DNA of 64,000 nucleotides, taken from the NCBI GenBank assembly GCA_023055425.1, contig JALGPY010000006.1, forward strand, positions 91,423,935-91,487,934, given 5' to 3'. How positions within the stretch are numbered: the first letter of the stretch is position 1; each line of letters opens with the position of its first letter. The stretch comes from Linanthus parryae (Eukaryota; Streptophyta; Magnoliopsida; Ericales; Polemoniaceae). Below the pieces are notes generated by a model. That model made no database searches. It was given only the letters and a program-made list of their open reading frames with translations, and had not been told where the DNA came from. A program made the position numbers and the translations under genes. Shown one piece after another: positions 1 to 11,907 of this stretch.

Positions 1-1395
1 TTGGCCAACGAACAACCACTCCCTGTCATGAACTATGGCAATGTTTTGTCTACAGGAAAACTGGCAAATAGAAAACGAGTACCCCATCTCAAAAAACGCA
101 CACTAAAAAAGCCAACTTTCATGAGAGAGAAATTGACATCCACCTCTTGCATACTTAATACTCTGCCCAACTAAAACGGTCGACTAATCAACAAGGCAGA
201 TATGAAACTAAAGTGCGAATGTAGGATCCAAAATTAAACCTGACCCAGGGCTTTAACCCTCAATAAGTTTCAAACCCGCTGCTAGGCATTCAAGACGCGG
301 AATCTGGGACCCAGAATAATAGACTCCAGGCCCAGGACCGGCCGAACGGTTTTTGACAATCTGTGAATCGACCTGGAGTCCCTATTGTATGAACAAGACC
401 CGTAATCTCCCTTCCCAGAACTGAATTTTGTTTGACAATTTACTTTTTTGTCCAATATGAAACTAAAGTGTGAAATGCAAAAGTACACAACAATTGAGAG
501 AACGATTTCAACAAGGATGATGAAATAACAAAGCAATTTAGTAGCTGACACTACATAAAGAAGCAAAGTCATGTGCAGGTAATAAAGACTATCTCCTGCC
601 ATCTGTAAATAGTACATCTAATTTTCAATCGGCTGCATAGTCTCATGTTGCCTAAAAATTTGATTGTGCGTAAGAGACCATCTTTGCTCGACAGAGAGTG
701 GCAAATAGACAGCACATATCTTAAGTGAGCATTCGCGTATACCAATTTTCCAAAACCCAGCCTGAATGGGTCACTTGATCATTCATCAGACAAACGGATA
801 ATAACAAGAAAAGAAATACCAAGTATCTGTAATACTTAAAACTTTGTAGTCTGTTTAGCATAGCTTGACAATCATGGAAATTTTGCTTATCAAAAATATA
901 CTAATGGTCCCTCAGATGAGTGATCAACCAGTATACACTCAAAATGTCAGGCAGAGTTGGAAACATTCAACCAATTTTTATTAGTTCAAACTATATATTT
1001 AAGGAAATGGCAAATAGAGAGGTCAAGCTGAGCAAGATCCATTTCCTTGAAACAGAAAAACAGAGTCACAAACTCTTATTGAGGAGTAACAACCAAGTTC
1101 TATAGAGCAAAACAAATGCAGACAAACTCTAATATTTCATGAACATTAAACCTTTGAGAACAACAGATGACAATCTTTGTACACCGCTCTTTTTCAGACT
1201 CCCGGTCAACTCATAAAGATTAAAGAGGCCTATAATTCATAACAGGACAAGGAAGAAGCACACAACAACAGAAGTAGACTATTATAATCATCAAGAGGCT
1301 AAACACCTGTCATGTAGAAACAGATAGAGAAGCAGGCACATAACTGCAACGCCAGTAAAGATATGAAGGAGGTGGCAAAAAATTACGAGAAGTAC
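1..1395 (-). other. cyclin-T gene intron or flank, no further exon seen
   Basis: Downstream of the second cyclin-T exon on the minus strand. The next exon expected in this family (the rest of the first cyclin fold) was looked for on the minus strand and not found, so either this is a long second intron whose acceptor lies left of the window or the gene is truncated here. The only open frames are short and look like chance. AT-rich, no tandem repeat or TE terminus recognised. Confidence 0.45.
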
Positions 1396-1931
1396 CTGCC
1401 AATCATTCTTCGCGTGAGAATGGCGCATGTAAAACCGATGGCACAGCATCAACGCAGTAGCTATTGTCACCTGTGGCCTGACAAAATATTATTACAAATC
1501 AGCACCAACAACCCACAATATCATGGCAAAAGCTTCTAATAGAAAAGCGGGAAAGGATGGAAACAAAGAATATAGCAAGAAATTCTCAACCCACAAAAAT
1601 AAAAAACCCAGCGAGATACCATGAGCAAGTACAGACTGCATATATAAATACAAACATATCTTTAGCTCTATATGAGACATCAACAATAATAAAGAAGTGT
1701 TGGCAGTAAATTAAATATCTGTAAAACCTCCATACTGGGAACAAAAAGCAGCAGCAGCAGCATCAGGTGGAAAAGAATAGAGCATTTATTCTTGGTGTGG
1801 GAGTGGTAGTATTCAGGATTCCAGGCATGTAATGCAACGGGAACAGGCATACACGATACTTGTATTTACGGTCTACAATGATAGGCCTCCTAATGCAGAA
1901 ACTAACTACCAAGTGTTGTCATAAAAAAAAA

Positions 1932-1986
<55 letters not shown>

Positions 1987-2364
1987 GGTTTTCAAAGACA
2001 TGAATATTCCTAAAAGAGCCCAAAGAACCATCTAGAAACAAAAGATCAAAGACGGGCTAATAAGTGAAAAGCTTGTATATTTGAGCATTCAGAAATTTTG
2101 CACTTTCTAGTATCCAGTTCATAAAATAGCTTACACTTTCAGCTCTATCCCCAGTTCTTGTAAAAAGGAGCAGTACAACTTCCGCAACTCTGACTCCTTC
2201 TCATAATCAATGCCATCCTTTCTCGAAGGCGAATTTTCTACTATGTCTTGTTTGCTGAAGTAAAATTTGTCCCTGTAGCACTGAATCTCTTCCCGCAATG
2301 GTACATATGATGACACCTTTGCGGTCCTATCCTGAGAAGGATGCCTCGGCAGCTGACCTGCCAT
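1396..2364 (-). CDS. CYCT1: cyclin-T (CYCT1-like), exons 1 and 2, 3' part outside window
   Basis: Cyclin T is the regulatory partner of CDK9/CDKC kinases in P-TEFb, which phosphorylates the RNA polymerase II C-terminal domain in the nucleus. Exon 1 is 2364 down to 2135: start ATG, then a 76-codon N-terminus with the family hallmark [16 protein letters not shown] and [14 protein letters not shown], ending AAA GT before a good donor, GTAAGC. Exon 2 is 1477 down to 1396, after acceptor TTTTGTCAG: it restores the valine codon and continues [26 protein letters not shown], then donor GTACTT. Phase, splice sites and residues agree with the start of the first cyclin box of plant T-type cyclins, where the sequence continues into the TIATVCMFLAGKVEETP-like helix, which is not in the window. 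Both exons are intact with no stop. The start has the family-typical MAG opening. Cyclin-L or K is less likely because the ENSPSR motif is typical of cyclin T. Confidence 0.85.
1935..1985. repeat. (AT)n microsatellite in cyclin-T intron 1
   Basis: About 50 bp of nearly pure alternating AT inside the first coding intron of the cyclin-T gene (2134 to 1478 on the minus strand). Confidence 0.95.
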
Positions 2365-2604
2365 GGCTACCCTCTCTTATCCTGACAGATGAAGCAAGAT
2401 ATCGAATCTCTCTTATTGGCAGCTAACAGCAGAAAATAAAAATAGATTCTGCAAAACAACAATGACAAGCTTCAGGAAGACTATACACATAAAACAAATG
2501 ACTATAGCAAAAACCACTCATATCTCACCAGACAATAGAAAGAAACATATGACCCCATGACTCATCACAGGTACCGACTTCCATATAAATGTTCAAACAA
2601 TACT
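2365..2604 (-). other. cyclin-T 5' UTR and probable 5' UTR intron
   Basis: Directly upstream of the cyclin-T start. On the minus strand a pyrimidine-rich run ending TTTTGCAG at 2449-2456 looks like an acceptor, so the leader exon may run from about 2448 to the ATG, with a non-coding first exon farther upstream. Inference from splice-site shape only; no promoter motif could be fixed. Confidence 0.35.
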
Positions 2605-2609
2605 GACGA

Positions 2610-3010
2610 ACGTGATCATCCTATGCATTCTAGACAGCTCCAACTATCAACACAAGACTTTTTCAAAATTTAACCAGGGTAAGCTACACAGATCAAGGTC
2701 TCCATTGGCGTCTGTCCAAACTCAATTCCTCCCTTTTCAACTGACTAAGAAGTGTCTAACTGTCTCTACCCAGGTCCGTTTTGATCTCGAACTCCCTCGC
2801 ATACAACACCAACAAACCTGATCATCCGACAAAGACGCGAAAAGTGGAGCGTGATCATACACGATGCATTCTAGACAGATCTAACAATCAACCCTTTTTC
2901 GATATTTAATCAGGGACGGTACATATATCAAGGTTCTCCATTGGCGTCTGTTTCCTCCCTTGAGTTAAATTTAAGAAGTGTCTAACTGTCTCTACCCAGG
3001 TTCTAAAACC
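2610..3010. repeat. diverged direct duplication, about 200 bp per copy
   Basis: Two copies, about 2610-2780 and 2850-3005, share blocks such as GCATTCTAGACAG, TCTCCATTGGCGTCTGT and AAGAAGTGTCTAACTGTCTC in the same order, with indels between. It lies between the cyclin-T leader and the LINE relic, so it could include the cyclin-T promoter. No coding content. Confidence 0.75.
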
Positions 3011-3644
3011 CTCGATCTGAACCGTATCACTGCCCTTAATCATGCATCCGACAGCCTACAATATATACGACAAAACCACTTCAGACGATTCTCCCTCATT
3101 TTCGTATTCTATAAATCAAAGCGGAGAATACAGCAATTCTATTGAACTTACCCTTCAACCTAGCCGGGACCCTAAGGTCACACAAGACTCCCCATACACT
3201 CCTGCAATTCCTCCACCCTCCTATCCTATGAATAAGATCATAGTTTCTCTCTCCATCATTACGTGAAATTGACTCAAGATATCTAAAATAATCGTTCTTT
3301 GGCACCTCTTGCCACCATTAGTTATTGCCTCCTCTTCACTGTCCAATGGCCATTGAAGTCACACTCCATATGTTGAGCCTTAGTCCGTCTAATCGTAAGT
3401 CCTTCAATTCTAGATTACCCTCATAATTCTAACTCCCGGTTAAGCCCACTCCTCGCCCACCAATCAAAACTATCGTTTGCAAATAACACAAACCATGGGA
3501 TATCATCATCTTGTTAGCCCGTTAATTACCAAAGTGAACATGTATAGACTTAATGCCGACCTCTTGGTGTAAATCTGTAGTTATAGGTAATTCTCGTGTC
3601 TCCTACTGCCCTCCATATAGTAACTGCTCCTCCTGGCTTGTCCT

Positions 3645-3800
3645 CAATCAGGGGCGGAGCCACATGGATGCAAGGGGTGACACTTGCCTCTGATTTTCTC
3701 AAAATTCCACTAGTACCCTGACATGGATGCAAGGGCTGTGCCCAAATTTTCTATAGTACCCTGAAAAAATACATACAGAAATTTTTACCTGGCTGTTTAA
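3645..3800. mobile_element. short insertion ending in GGGGCGGAGCCAC
   Basis: This block breaks the LINE homology: the family sequence before and after it is continuous when it is removed. It starts with GGGGCGGAGCCAC, a terminus often seen in short dispersed plant transposons, and contains a repeated CATGGATGCAAGGG (3662 and 3722). The other end and target duplication could not be fixed, so its class (hAT-like MITE or other) is open. Confidence 0.4.
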
Positions 3801-4014
3801 TTATCTAGCCTGCCACTGTCCTTAATAACCTCAATATATTGAATAGGTCTATCACATGCATTTCAAGGTCTATCAACACTAAATTTAGGTCTTGGTTACT
3901 TTCTTTGTACTCCATTAAGCGGCACGTACGAATATGTTTTCATAGTCGACCTCCCATCTCCCTCGGCACAAAATCAAATTAACTCTGGGTGACCACTGTC
4001 TTGCATCTTAATCT

Positions 4015-4243
4015 CCTCTCAATAACGCATGCTCGAAGTTCATTGTGCGTCTCATAAGGTCAATACCTCGATAATAAAAGCAACTTTAAATATATATCTT
4101 TGTTCTTGAATAGAGGCACCAATGTACTCCTCTCAATAACGCATGCCTCGAAGTTCATTGTGCGTCTCATAAGGTCAATACCTCGATAATAAAAGCAACT
4201 TTAAATATATATCTTTGTTCTTGAATAGAGGCACCAATGTACT
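4015..4243. repeat. near-perfect tandem duplication of a LINE segment
   Basis: A unit of about 114 bp (4015-4128) is repeated immediately (4129-4243) with a single inserted C (GCATGCTCG versus GCATGCCTCG). It duplicates the part of the reverse transcriptase around the KNK/YRG motif. The near identity against the strong decay of the rest shows that it arose long after insertion. Confidence 0.95.
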
Positions 4244-4799
4244 CTTCTGCCATCTTCTGGCATTTTCTAGCACTAACAGATTTTATTGAATGGACTAGTC
4301 AACCATACTAGATACTACCCCTTTGTCACCAAACAACTTTCACCCATTGACAGGAATCCCATCAGGTCCCAAAGTATTCCCCACTTTCGTCTTCTTGAAA
4401 GCATCTTATACCTTAATTCCTACAATAAGTGAATCTATAGTTTGAGCACAAACTAGAGTTAGAAAATACCCTGAGCTCAAGTCACCGGAATGGTTTCATT
4501 ATAGAGTTTCTCAAAACAACAACTCCACCTTCTTATCATCTCTTCATATTTAACTTAAACACTATCATCCACATCCTTAATGCACTTAACATAGCTCAAG
4601 TCATTTTCTTTCCTCTCTCCTTCGAATTAAGTCTTCATTAAAACCATCATCCTTTCTAGCTTAGCCTTTTTGACTGCTTCCTTAGTTTAAACTTCATCAA
4701 CTTTTGTATCTCTCCAAGCTCTCAATATTCCTACAAGTAAATAAGGCTTTGTGACACTCTTTTCTTCTTAAGGGTTGTTTGGACCTTCCACCACCATGT

Positions 4800-4871
4800 T
4801 TCTTTAGATGGTGGTCAACCGCCCCCCCCCCCCCCCCCCCCCACACAAAAAAAAAAAAAAAAAAAAAAAAA
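4800..4871. repeat. poly(C) then poly(A) homopolymer tract
   Basis: About 22 C, a short CACAC, then about 28 A in direct succession just 5' of the LINE relic. Lengths in such tracts are often assembly- or slippage-dependent. Confidence 0.9.
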
Positions 4872-7075
4872 CCCGAAACACAAAGTGCTCATTGCTACCC
4901 TTCTAATACAGCAAGCCATTTCCTCCCACATACTATTATGTTCTTCAGCGTAATCCATATTCCATACTCATAGATCTGGTTTCTAAGAAGTACCATGTTT
5001 TGCCTCTCAAATTCCACCACTTACTCCGTGGTGGAAGTGGAACAAAAGCATTTCTTTGAAAGCTAAAACATCCAATGAACATCCTGCATCGCCGATGGGA
5101 TTCTGGATCACTTTTTTAGTTTATTATAATCATTAACTAATACATTACAATAAAATCTATAATAGCCTAGATTAATTCTTCATAATATTAAGTATTATAT
5201 CAAATCCATAGCATATGACATTATCGAGCTAGGATTTAGGGAGTCAGACACACATGGATTCATATTCAACGCGTACATTAATGAGGGTTTGCCAGCAAGT
5301 AAATATCTTTTACTCGGTAACAAATCGATTAAAATAAATTATCGGAGACTTTTGACCAGAAACAGATCTCGAATCTCTCTCCAGAAATTTACCCTCGAAT
5401 GGAAACTCCTTACCCTGACTCATTGACGAGTCAGGAGTCAGGACTTGGAGCTTCCTGTCACCCATGACTGATTCATCATCGATATGAAATCTTACACCGA
5501 TAAATAACAATGACTGACAAATTGATCATCATCGACCAGTCGACACGTCAAGTCAAACGGCGTCCCATTGCTTGCATCAAACAATTGTTTAGGGGTTCTG
5601 AATAGGATCACGTCGAAAAAGGTATGTTACTTCTGGCTTCGTTTCTGTTTATTCTTTACCATTGGAATGCCAATAACTCCCTTCCAGAAAACCAGTGACC
5701 AGCAATTGGGGTGCACGATTCAGATAGGAGTTTGCCAATATTCCTGCAAATTCTGGTAACCCCGATCTATGTAGAAAGATCTATTGATTGTGATTGTGTT
5801 TAAGATTCTTGTCCAATTAGCTACCATAACGTTCTTACTCCTAGTCATCCTATTTAGTTTCTCATGATTGATTTCTCAAGGCTGTGTTTGAAACCTGGAA
5901 AATGATAGAAAACGAGAAGGAAATGATATATAGGAATGTATTTTTTTCATTTGGACGTAGAAGAAAATAGAAGGAAAATAAAGTAAATGGAAACTTCATG
6001 CGAGGGAAAGGAAAGATCTTATTTCTGGCCAAATCAGGCAGAGAAGGTCAAGAAAAATTTGACGGGTCTCTTTCTCTCTCCTTCCAGATAAAGCCCTGGT
6101 TACCTACTCTCTCTCGTCCCCCCCCCCCCCCCCCCTCCTCAAATCTTCAATTACGTGGATCAAATTTGCAGTAGTTTAGGGTAGTTTTAGTTTTGAATCA
6201 AAATTGCGATTTGCCTTTCTTTTTCATCTATTGTCAGATCTGATGGAAGAGTGGTGGTTGCTTTTTTTGTGTGGATTGTACTCCTGGTGATGGTGATGGT
6301 GGTGGTGGCAATCCAGACCTGGTTGCATACGTGGGTTCATAGATTTTTGTAAATTGATTTTGAGGGGATGGTTATGATAGACTCAAGTGTCAGTTGAAAG
6401 GTTGTTACTGATGGTGAAGATAGTGGTTTGTGCGGTTTGTGAGGGATCACGGTGGTGGAGGTGCCTGGGGTTTGCCGAAAGTGGGTAGATGGTGTTGGCT
6501 TTCTTACTGATACATCTGTAATTTCAACGGAGTTGTAGCAGGTAGTGGAGGCATTTCCAGTCTCCGATTAAAGTGCACCCCTACAAAGCTCTAATTATGC
6601 TCTTCGTCATACAAATCAAGTGTAAACACCACATGGATGCAGGTGAATCTAGCTGGAAAGGCCATTCGTGGTGGATTTAGAATTTTCAGGAGTTGAAGAA
6701 AAAGCTGGTTGCCAAAGTTCAGTTTTCTGGGTCTTTTACGAAGAAAAATGGTTAACCTAGTTTGGGTGGTTAACTGGGGTATTTGGGTGTGTTCTGTTGT
6801 GATGGAGAATGTTCTGGGGGTGGGTGCCATTTGATTTCGGCATGTCTTCATCTCATTATCAGAGAGAATAGTAAAGATGCAAACAAATGACAAAGCACTC
6901 AAGATTGGAATTGATCAACACACAACCACAGCTTCTAAAAAACACCAAAAAATATAAAATTGACAAAACCGCGACCAGGTTACCAGAAAACCAAACCAGA
7001 TTGATTAACCTCACCTCATTAGATTCATACAAAAAGAACCCATTTAGTTCACAACTTCACATCCAAAACATAGTT
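4872..7075. other. intergenic stretch without recognisable genes
   Basis: Only short open frames without recognisable domains (for example 5310-5510 minus and 6591-6902 minus). Contains a poly(C) run at 6119-6135 and a GGTGAT/GGT-rich stretch near 6285-6310. The minus strand from about 7080 downward may be transcribed from the leader-like arm of the palindrome described next, but no supporting exon was found. Confidence 0.5.
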
Positions 7076-7079
7076 CAAC

Positions 7080-8640
7080 TAGATATCACTACGTGAACCC
7101 ATAAAAAATCCTAAATTTCATCCATGTAAAGTTCACATTCTAATCTACTCAGTTCACTCAATACCTCCAAGGCTCACAATACTCCAATTCCACTAAATCC
7201 AGTTCTAATAATGCAAAATAATCCTTACATTTACACAAATTTCATCTCAACCAAGAAACAACAAAGAACCCAATAACAATAGTCAGAAGCAGCACGGGGT
7301 TTAAATTTCAAAATCCACTTAACCTCAAAAAAAAAATTAAAACAAAAATAATAAATAAAAAAAATCTTAACCAAAAAAAATTCAAAACCCTAAAAACCTC
7401 AAATTACCACATGCCAAAACTGAATTTCTTCTACTAAGAGATTTTCATACGGATGGATCATAGATATACTATTTAGACTGAACAAATCGCGAGAAATTAA
7501 CTGATCGACAGCAGAGAATCCTGAGAAGGAGCAATGTTTGGGGGTTACCTGCGATTATTGCGGCTTCCTAAAACGACAACGAACAAGTGCTTGGAAACCA
7601 GAATCGATAGCGTTCTGCGTTCTTCAACTGTGTACGACAATGGCGAGGAGGCGGACAGTAATGTGAAATTGTGAACGTTGTGAGGTCGCTGTGCTCGATT
7701 GAGGGAGACGTGAGATTACAATTGGGTTTAACAATAGAGAAATAGAGATTGAGTGGTTTATGGGTACGTTCTGCTATTTCTTAAAACATTAAGGGTCTTT
7801 GGAAAATACTTTAACACTTACCACTCTCTCTCTTCTCTTTCCCTCAATCTTCACTTTTGACTTGTACCGGGTCCGTCTGACCGGATGATTTGAATCGTAA
7901 AACGATTCAATTTTTTTATAATTTTTCACCGTTCTATAGAAACTTTTACTCTACAGCTCTATAACAAGATTATCAAAAAATTGCATCATTTTGGTATCTA
8001 AATCACCGGATCAAAGTGACCTGATAAATAAGCTTTGACCCGGTAAATAATAGTAAAAGTCAGAATGAGGAGAAACACAAGAGACATAGCGGTAGGATGG
8101 AAATAATTCATTTTTGGCATAATGGCTTTTGACTTTAAAACCCTTCACAATGTTCCACAATTTCACATTATTGTCCGCCTTCTAGCCATTGTCGTATAGA
8201 GTTGCAGAATGCAGAAAGCTATCGATTATGGTTTCCAACAACTTGTACGTTTAGGGAAGCCACAATAATTTGCAGTAATCCCAAACATTGCTCTTTCTCA
8301 GGATTCTTTGTTGTCCATCAGTTAATTTATCGCAATTTGTTCAAACTTAACAGTATATTTAATGAGGTTATTTGTGATCCATCCGGATAAATATTTCTTA
8401 GATAGAATCAATTTTGACATGTGGTAATTTGAGTTTTATAGGGTTTTGAAATTGAAACATTGGGTTCTTTGTTGCTTCTTAAGTTAGATGAACTTGTGTA
8501 CACGTAGATTTATTGGAATTGGAGTATTGTGAGCCTTGGAGGGATTGAAGCCATATTTGGGTAGCGGATAAGGGCATTGTGAACTTACAGTGATGAAATT
8601 TAGGATTTTTTATGGGTCACGGAGTGACATCTACTTTCCA
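7080..8640. repeat. 1.6 kb imperfect palindrome (long inverted repeat)
   Basis: The reverse complement of 7080-7900 aligns collinearly with 7960-8640. Shared blocks include CACAATTTCACATTA, CATTGTCGTA, GCTATCGATT(C/A)TGGTTTCCAA, CAAACATTGCTC, TCTCAGGATTCT, CATGTGGTAATTTGAG, TTGGAATTGGAGTATTGTG and GATGAAATTTAGGATTTTT. Arms are roughly 75-80% identical by eye, and the fold centre is near 7900-7960 with little loop. On the minus strand the left arm reads like a leader exon ending CAG|GTAACC (7547-7555 region); in the right arm the same place reads CAGTAATCC, which destroys the donor. Could be an inverted gene-fragment duplication able to form long double-stranded RNA, or the terminal inverted repeats of a foldback/MULE-type element. 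Confidence 0.8.
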
Positions 8641-8762
8641 AAACTATATTTGCTTTTCTTTTAAAAAAATGTAAGAAATAATATTAAGTAGAAACAAGTA
8701 AAGGAGCACCTGTATCGGGGGACAAAAACACGAGCACGAAAACTTAGGAGTCCTAAAGCAAC

Positions 8763-9426
8763 TTAGGTAGCAATGAAGGGTGGCTAGACACCGCTCAATG
8801 TTTGTAACTGTTACTGCAACGTAATAGGAACATCCGGGGTCACACACCGAAGGATTAGACTGGATGTATATATTAATTAGTTGGACTAATTAACGGTAAA
8901 GAATCAGGGATCAGAGTGCAACGATGTGCATATTTAGTTGGACTAAATAGCAAATTGGACTAAAACGAAAGTTGCTCCAAACTGTTGGATCTAGTTAGTG
9001 GTGGGTCAACTTTGTAGTTAGTAAAGAGTTATTAATTATCAAAGATTTAGTTCAGACCTAATGTTGAAAAGTTAGTCAATCAGAAAAGAGAGGAAGAGGC
9101 CGAACCCCTTCCCATACCTGACGACAAGAGAGAGGTCGTCCCTCTCCTCCTTCATTGTCCACAAGCTTGATTGGATCAAGGTTCCTGGTTGCTTCTTCTT
9201 CTACAGCGCTAGCACGAACAATAGAGGAAGATCCAGTTGTTTATCCTATAGTGTGGATACCAGCAGAGGCATGGACACTACTTCTGTGCAGTGATCGTTC
9301 ATACTGAAAAAGGTAACCCTTAACCCTTATCCTTTATTGTATTATGATGCTTCACATGTGATCCGTGGAGAGTTTTGGGCAATTGTTTTTGTATTTCCGC
9401 TGCGTAAACTGCGCCAAAACCCTACA
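8763..9426 (+). repeat. Copia-1 5' LTR, truncated at its 5' end
   Basis: Matches 33655-34298 throughout (for example GGATTAGACTGGATG, GCATATTTAGTTGGACTAAATAGC, GCAGAGGCATGGACAC, GTGCAGTGATCGTT) and ends CCCTACA just before the primer site. About 750 bp of LTR corresponding to 32905-33650 are absent. The 120 bp between the palindrome and this point matches nothing recognised. Confidence 0.9.
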
Positions 9427-9427
9427 G

Positions 9428-9439
9428 TGGTATCAGAGC
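9428..9439 (+). other. Copia-1 primer binding site
   Basis: TGGTATCAGAGC, complementary to the 3' end of initiator tRNA-Met, one base after the LTR end. Used to prime minus-strand cDNA. Confidence 0.95.
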
Positions 9440-10987
9440 CACGAGTGATAGCGCATGTTATGATTTATGTGGTTATCAGCTTTTTATCAGTTTTGAGCAT
9501 CTAGTCTGTTTTCGCGTCAAACGTAAATTGAAACTCATATGCGTATTATGATGCGCCATGAATATGATTCATGTGGAGATTCATTAATTTTGTATATGAT
9601 GCGAAAATAATGAACTTCCAGGTATATAATGGATATACATCTAACTGGTGATGAACTAGGGTTAGGGCCGAATTAGAGAAGAAAAAGGAGTTTTTCTGTC
9701 CCACATAGGTTCGACAGCATAGGGGATGAAAAAATATTCATTTTTTCCCCAAGGGGTTCGACCATGGCGGTCGACCGAACCCCACGGTGCGCCGGCCACG
9801 TCTAACCGATATGACCAGTTCGGACAATCTGACCGGTTTTGAGTGGTCTAACGGTTTTGACTAGTTTGACCGTTTGACCCTGTTATCACAATTAATCAAA
9901 ATTGACCTAGCGAAATAAAATTGAATTTTAACTGTTTTATGTGTTTTATCGCATGATGTGTGGATGTGTCCTTAGTTATGTGGATGCTTGATTGTGTGTG
10001 GTTTGGTTTTGGTTTTGATGTAATTAATTAGATTAATTTTACGGCATGCGAGTCGGCTTCTTCCTCGCATGCGAGTCGGCTTCTTCCTCGAGTTGGTTAG
10101 AATTAGATAGATAGGAAATAGCTAGCAATATGGAGAGAAGATCAAAGACCAAAGAGACCACAAGACGATGAAGACACACACGGTAGGACGCATGGACTAA
10201 AGCTAGAAGCACATGGAGATGAGCTCACTGTTTTAGGACTTATAGATATTCTCATTGGCTTGCGAATATCTAAGTTTTAGGGGCCACATCCACACCGCGT
10301 TTATTTATTGCTTTTATCTTGTTTTATTTTGATGTATAAATGATGCATGCTAAGCGACAGCAAGATAATTATAAAACTGTTTAGATCTTTTATTTGGACT
10401 TGGCCAATCCAAATGAGTAGACCAGTTGATATGATCAACAAATAAAATGGCAAGAAAAATCCCTCAACGAAAATACTGTGTTTTACCCTTCTCTTCCTTA
10501 GCACTCGTCATGATCAAGATGAATTGAGTTCGGGCTTGCCAAATTAGGGCGACTTGATTCATCATTATGTGGCGCGACGGCACAAGCAAGTAATGTGCGG
10601 CTGCTGAAGTATGAGGTCAAACACAACTAAGTTATTTCAATAGGATTGAAAGCTTAGAGGCAAGACAATTGGGAGTTTTCTGTGAGATAGATAAGGAATA
10701 ATGAGTTATTCGCCCAATTGAAACAAGAGTTGCATTGGATGCAATTAGAATTTATTCTCACCTATATAATCGAATTATGGGTGACCTGCCAAAACAGGCT
10801 CAACAGGAGGTGAAATATTGATCGAGGCACACTAAAGAATATATATAATATTTTCCGCATCAATAGTGAGAGTTGTTAATCCGAGAAAAATAGTGGGAGC
10901 TATATTAAATAATCTATCCATTGTTAAGTATAGTATAATTATTCACGATACTAAAATTGCACATTTTTTATTATGTGTAGATTTTCA
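9440..10987 (+). other. Copia-1 untranslated leader
   Basis: About 1.5 kb between primer site and gag without a credible reading frame. Contains a perfect 23-bp tandem duplication (GCATGCGAGTCGGCTTCTTC plus CTC) at 10044-10066 and 10067-10089. Confidence 0.7.
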
Positions 10988-11907
10988 ATGGCAAACAATC
11001 AACAAGCAACAACACTATCCTTGCATTCGGTCCGTGAGAAGAATAAATTGTCTTGAATGAATTTTCTAGACTGGTACAGAAACTTGAGAATTGTTCTCAA
11101 GAAAGAAAAGAAGATGTACATTCTATTGTATCCAATTCCAAAAGCACCACCTGATGATGCTACTGCTGCCGTTAGGAAGGCACATCAGAAGATTGTTGAT
11201 GATTCTACTGATGTGACTTGCCTAATGCTTTGCACCATGAACTCCGAGCTTCAGAAGAAACATGAGAACATGGAGGCGTATGATATGATCATACATTTGA
11301 AACAACTCTTTCAAGAGCAAGCAAGGCATGAGCGGTATGAAGTATCAAAGGCACTATTCAAGTGTAGTCTACCAAATGAAAACCCAGTGAAACCTCATGT
11401 ACTCCGTATGATCGGTTACATTGAGAGTCTCGACAAGTTGGGATTTCCATTCAGCCAAGAGTTGGTCGCTGATCTCATCTTGTAATCATTGCCGGACAGT
11501 TATAGTAAGTTTATCATGAACTACAATATGAATGAGATCAACAAATCCCTTCCAGACTTGCTCAATATGTTGAGGACCGCTGAATAGAGTATTATGAAGT
11601 TAAAGGCAAGACCATAATGATGGTCAATAAGGGAAAAATGAAGAAACTTTCTCAGAACCCTAAAGGGAAGAGCAAGGTAGTTGCAAAGCCCAAGGAAGTT
11701 GCCTTGAAGCCTATTGGTGGAATTGATAAGGGCCCATGTCACTATTGTCGTCAACCTGGCCACTGGAAGAGGAATTGCCCAAAGTATCTGGAAGACAAGA
11801 AGCTTGGAATAGTGATTCTAACTCCAGGTATTTTTGCTATAGATGTCAATTTGGCTATCTCTTCTTCTTGGGTATTAAATAGCGAATGTGGATCTCACAT
11901 TTTTTGA
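10988..11907 (+). pseudogene. Copia-1 gag (nucleocapsid) remnant
   Basis: Starts MANNQQATTLSLHSVREKNK, meets a TGA at 11054 where relatives have a glycine, then continues MNFLDWYRNLRIVLK in frame to a TAA at 11483 (glutamine in relatives) and a TAG near 11584. A frameshift follows, after which the second part carries a CCHC zinc knuckle, CHYCRQPGHWKRNC (about 11740-11780). UBN2-type copia gag that would package element RNA in virus-like particles. At least three nonsense changes and one frameshift; not functional. Confidence 0.85.

Larger units (their letters stand above)
3096..4745 (-). mobile_element. decayed non-LTR retrotransposon reverse transcriptase
   Basis: Minus-strand translation, allowing frameshifts and stops, gives the order of a plant LINE reverse transcriptase. 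Near 4500 is a RRWSCCFEKLYNE-like block. Near 4370 is LGPDGIPV. At about 4250-4070 is a match to the family STLVPIYKNKGDIQ...YRGIKLMSHTMK stretch. Near 3900 is LVLIDLEM. Near 3580 is ELPITTDLHQ, and at 3305-3100 FRYLESISRNDGE, GVLCDLRVP and LKGKFNRIAV. No catalytic YADD box could be read, and no endonuclease, ORF1, poly(A) or target duplication was found. The relic is interrupted by a small insertion (3645-3800) and a tandem duplication (4015-4243). Old and non-functional; clade (RTE- or L1-like) not settled. Confidence 0.8.

Noticed and set aside
5310..5510. 66-codon minus frame as a host exon
   Set aside because: No recognised domain, and no splice sites or neighbouring exons that continue it.
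6591..6902. 103-codon minus frame downstream of the leader-like palindrome arm
   Set aside because: No domain; composition like non-coding DNA; no acceptor that joins it convincingly to the donor near 7550.
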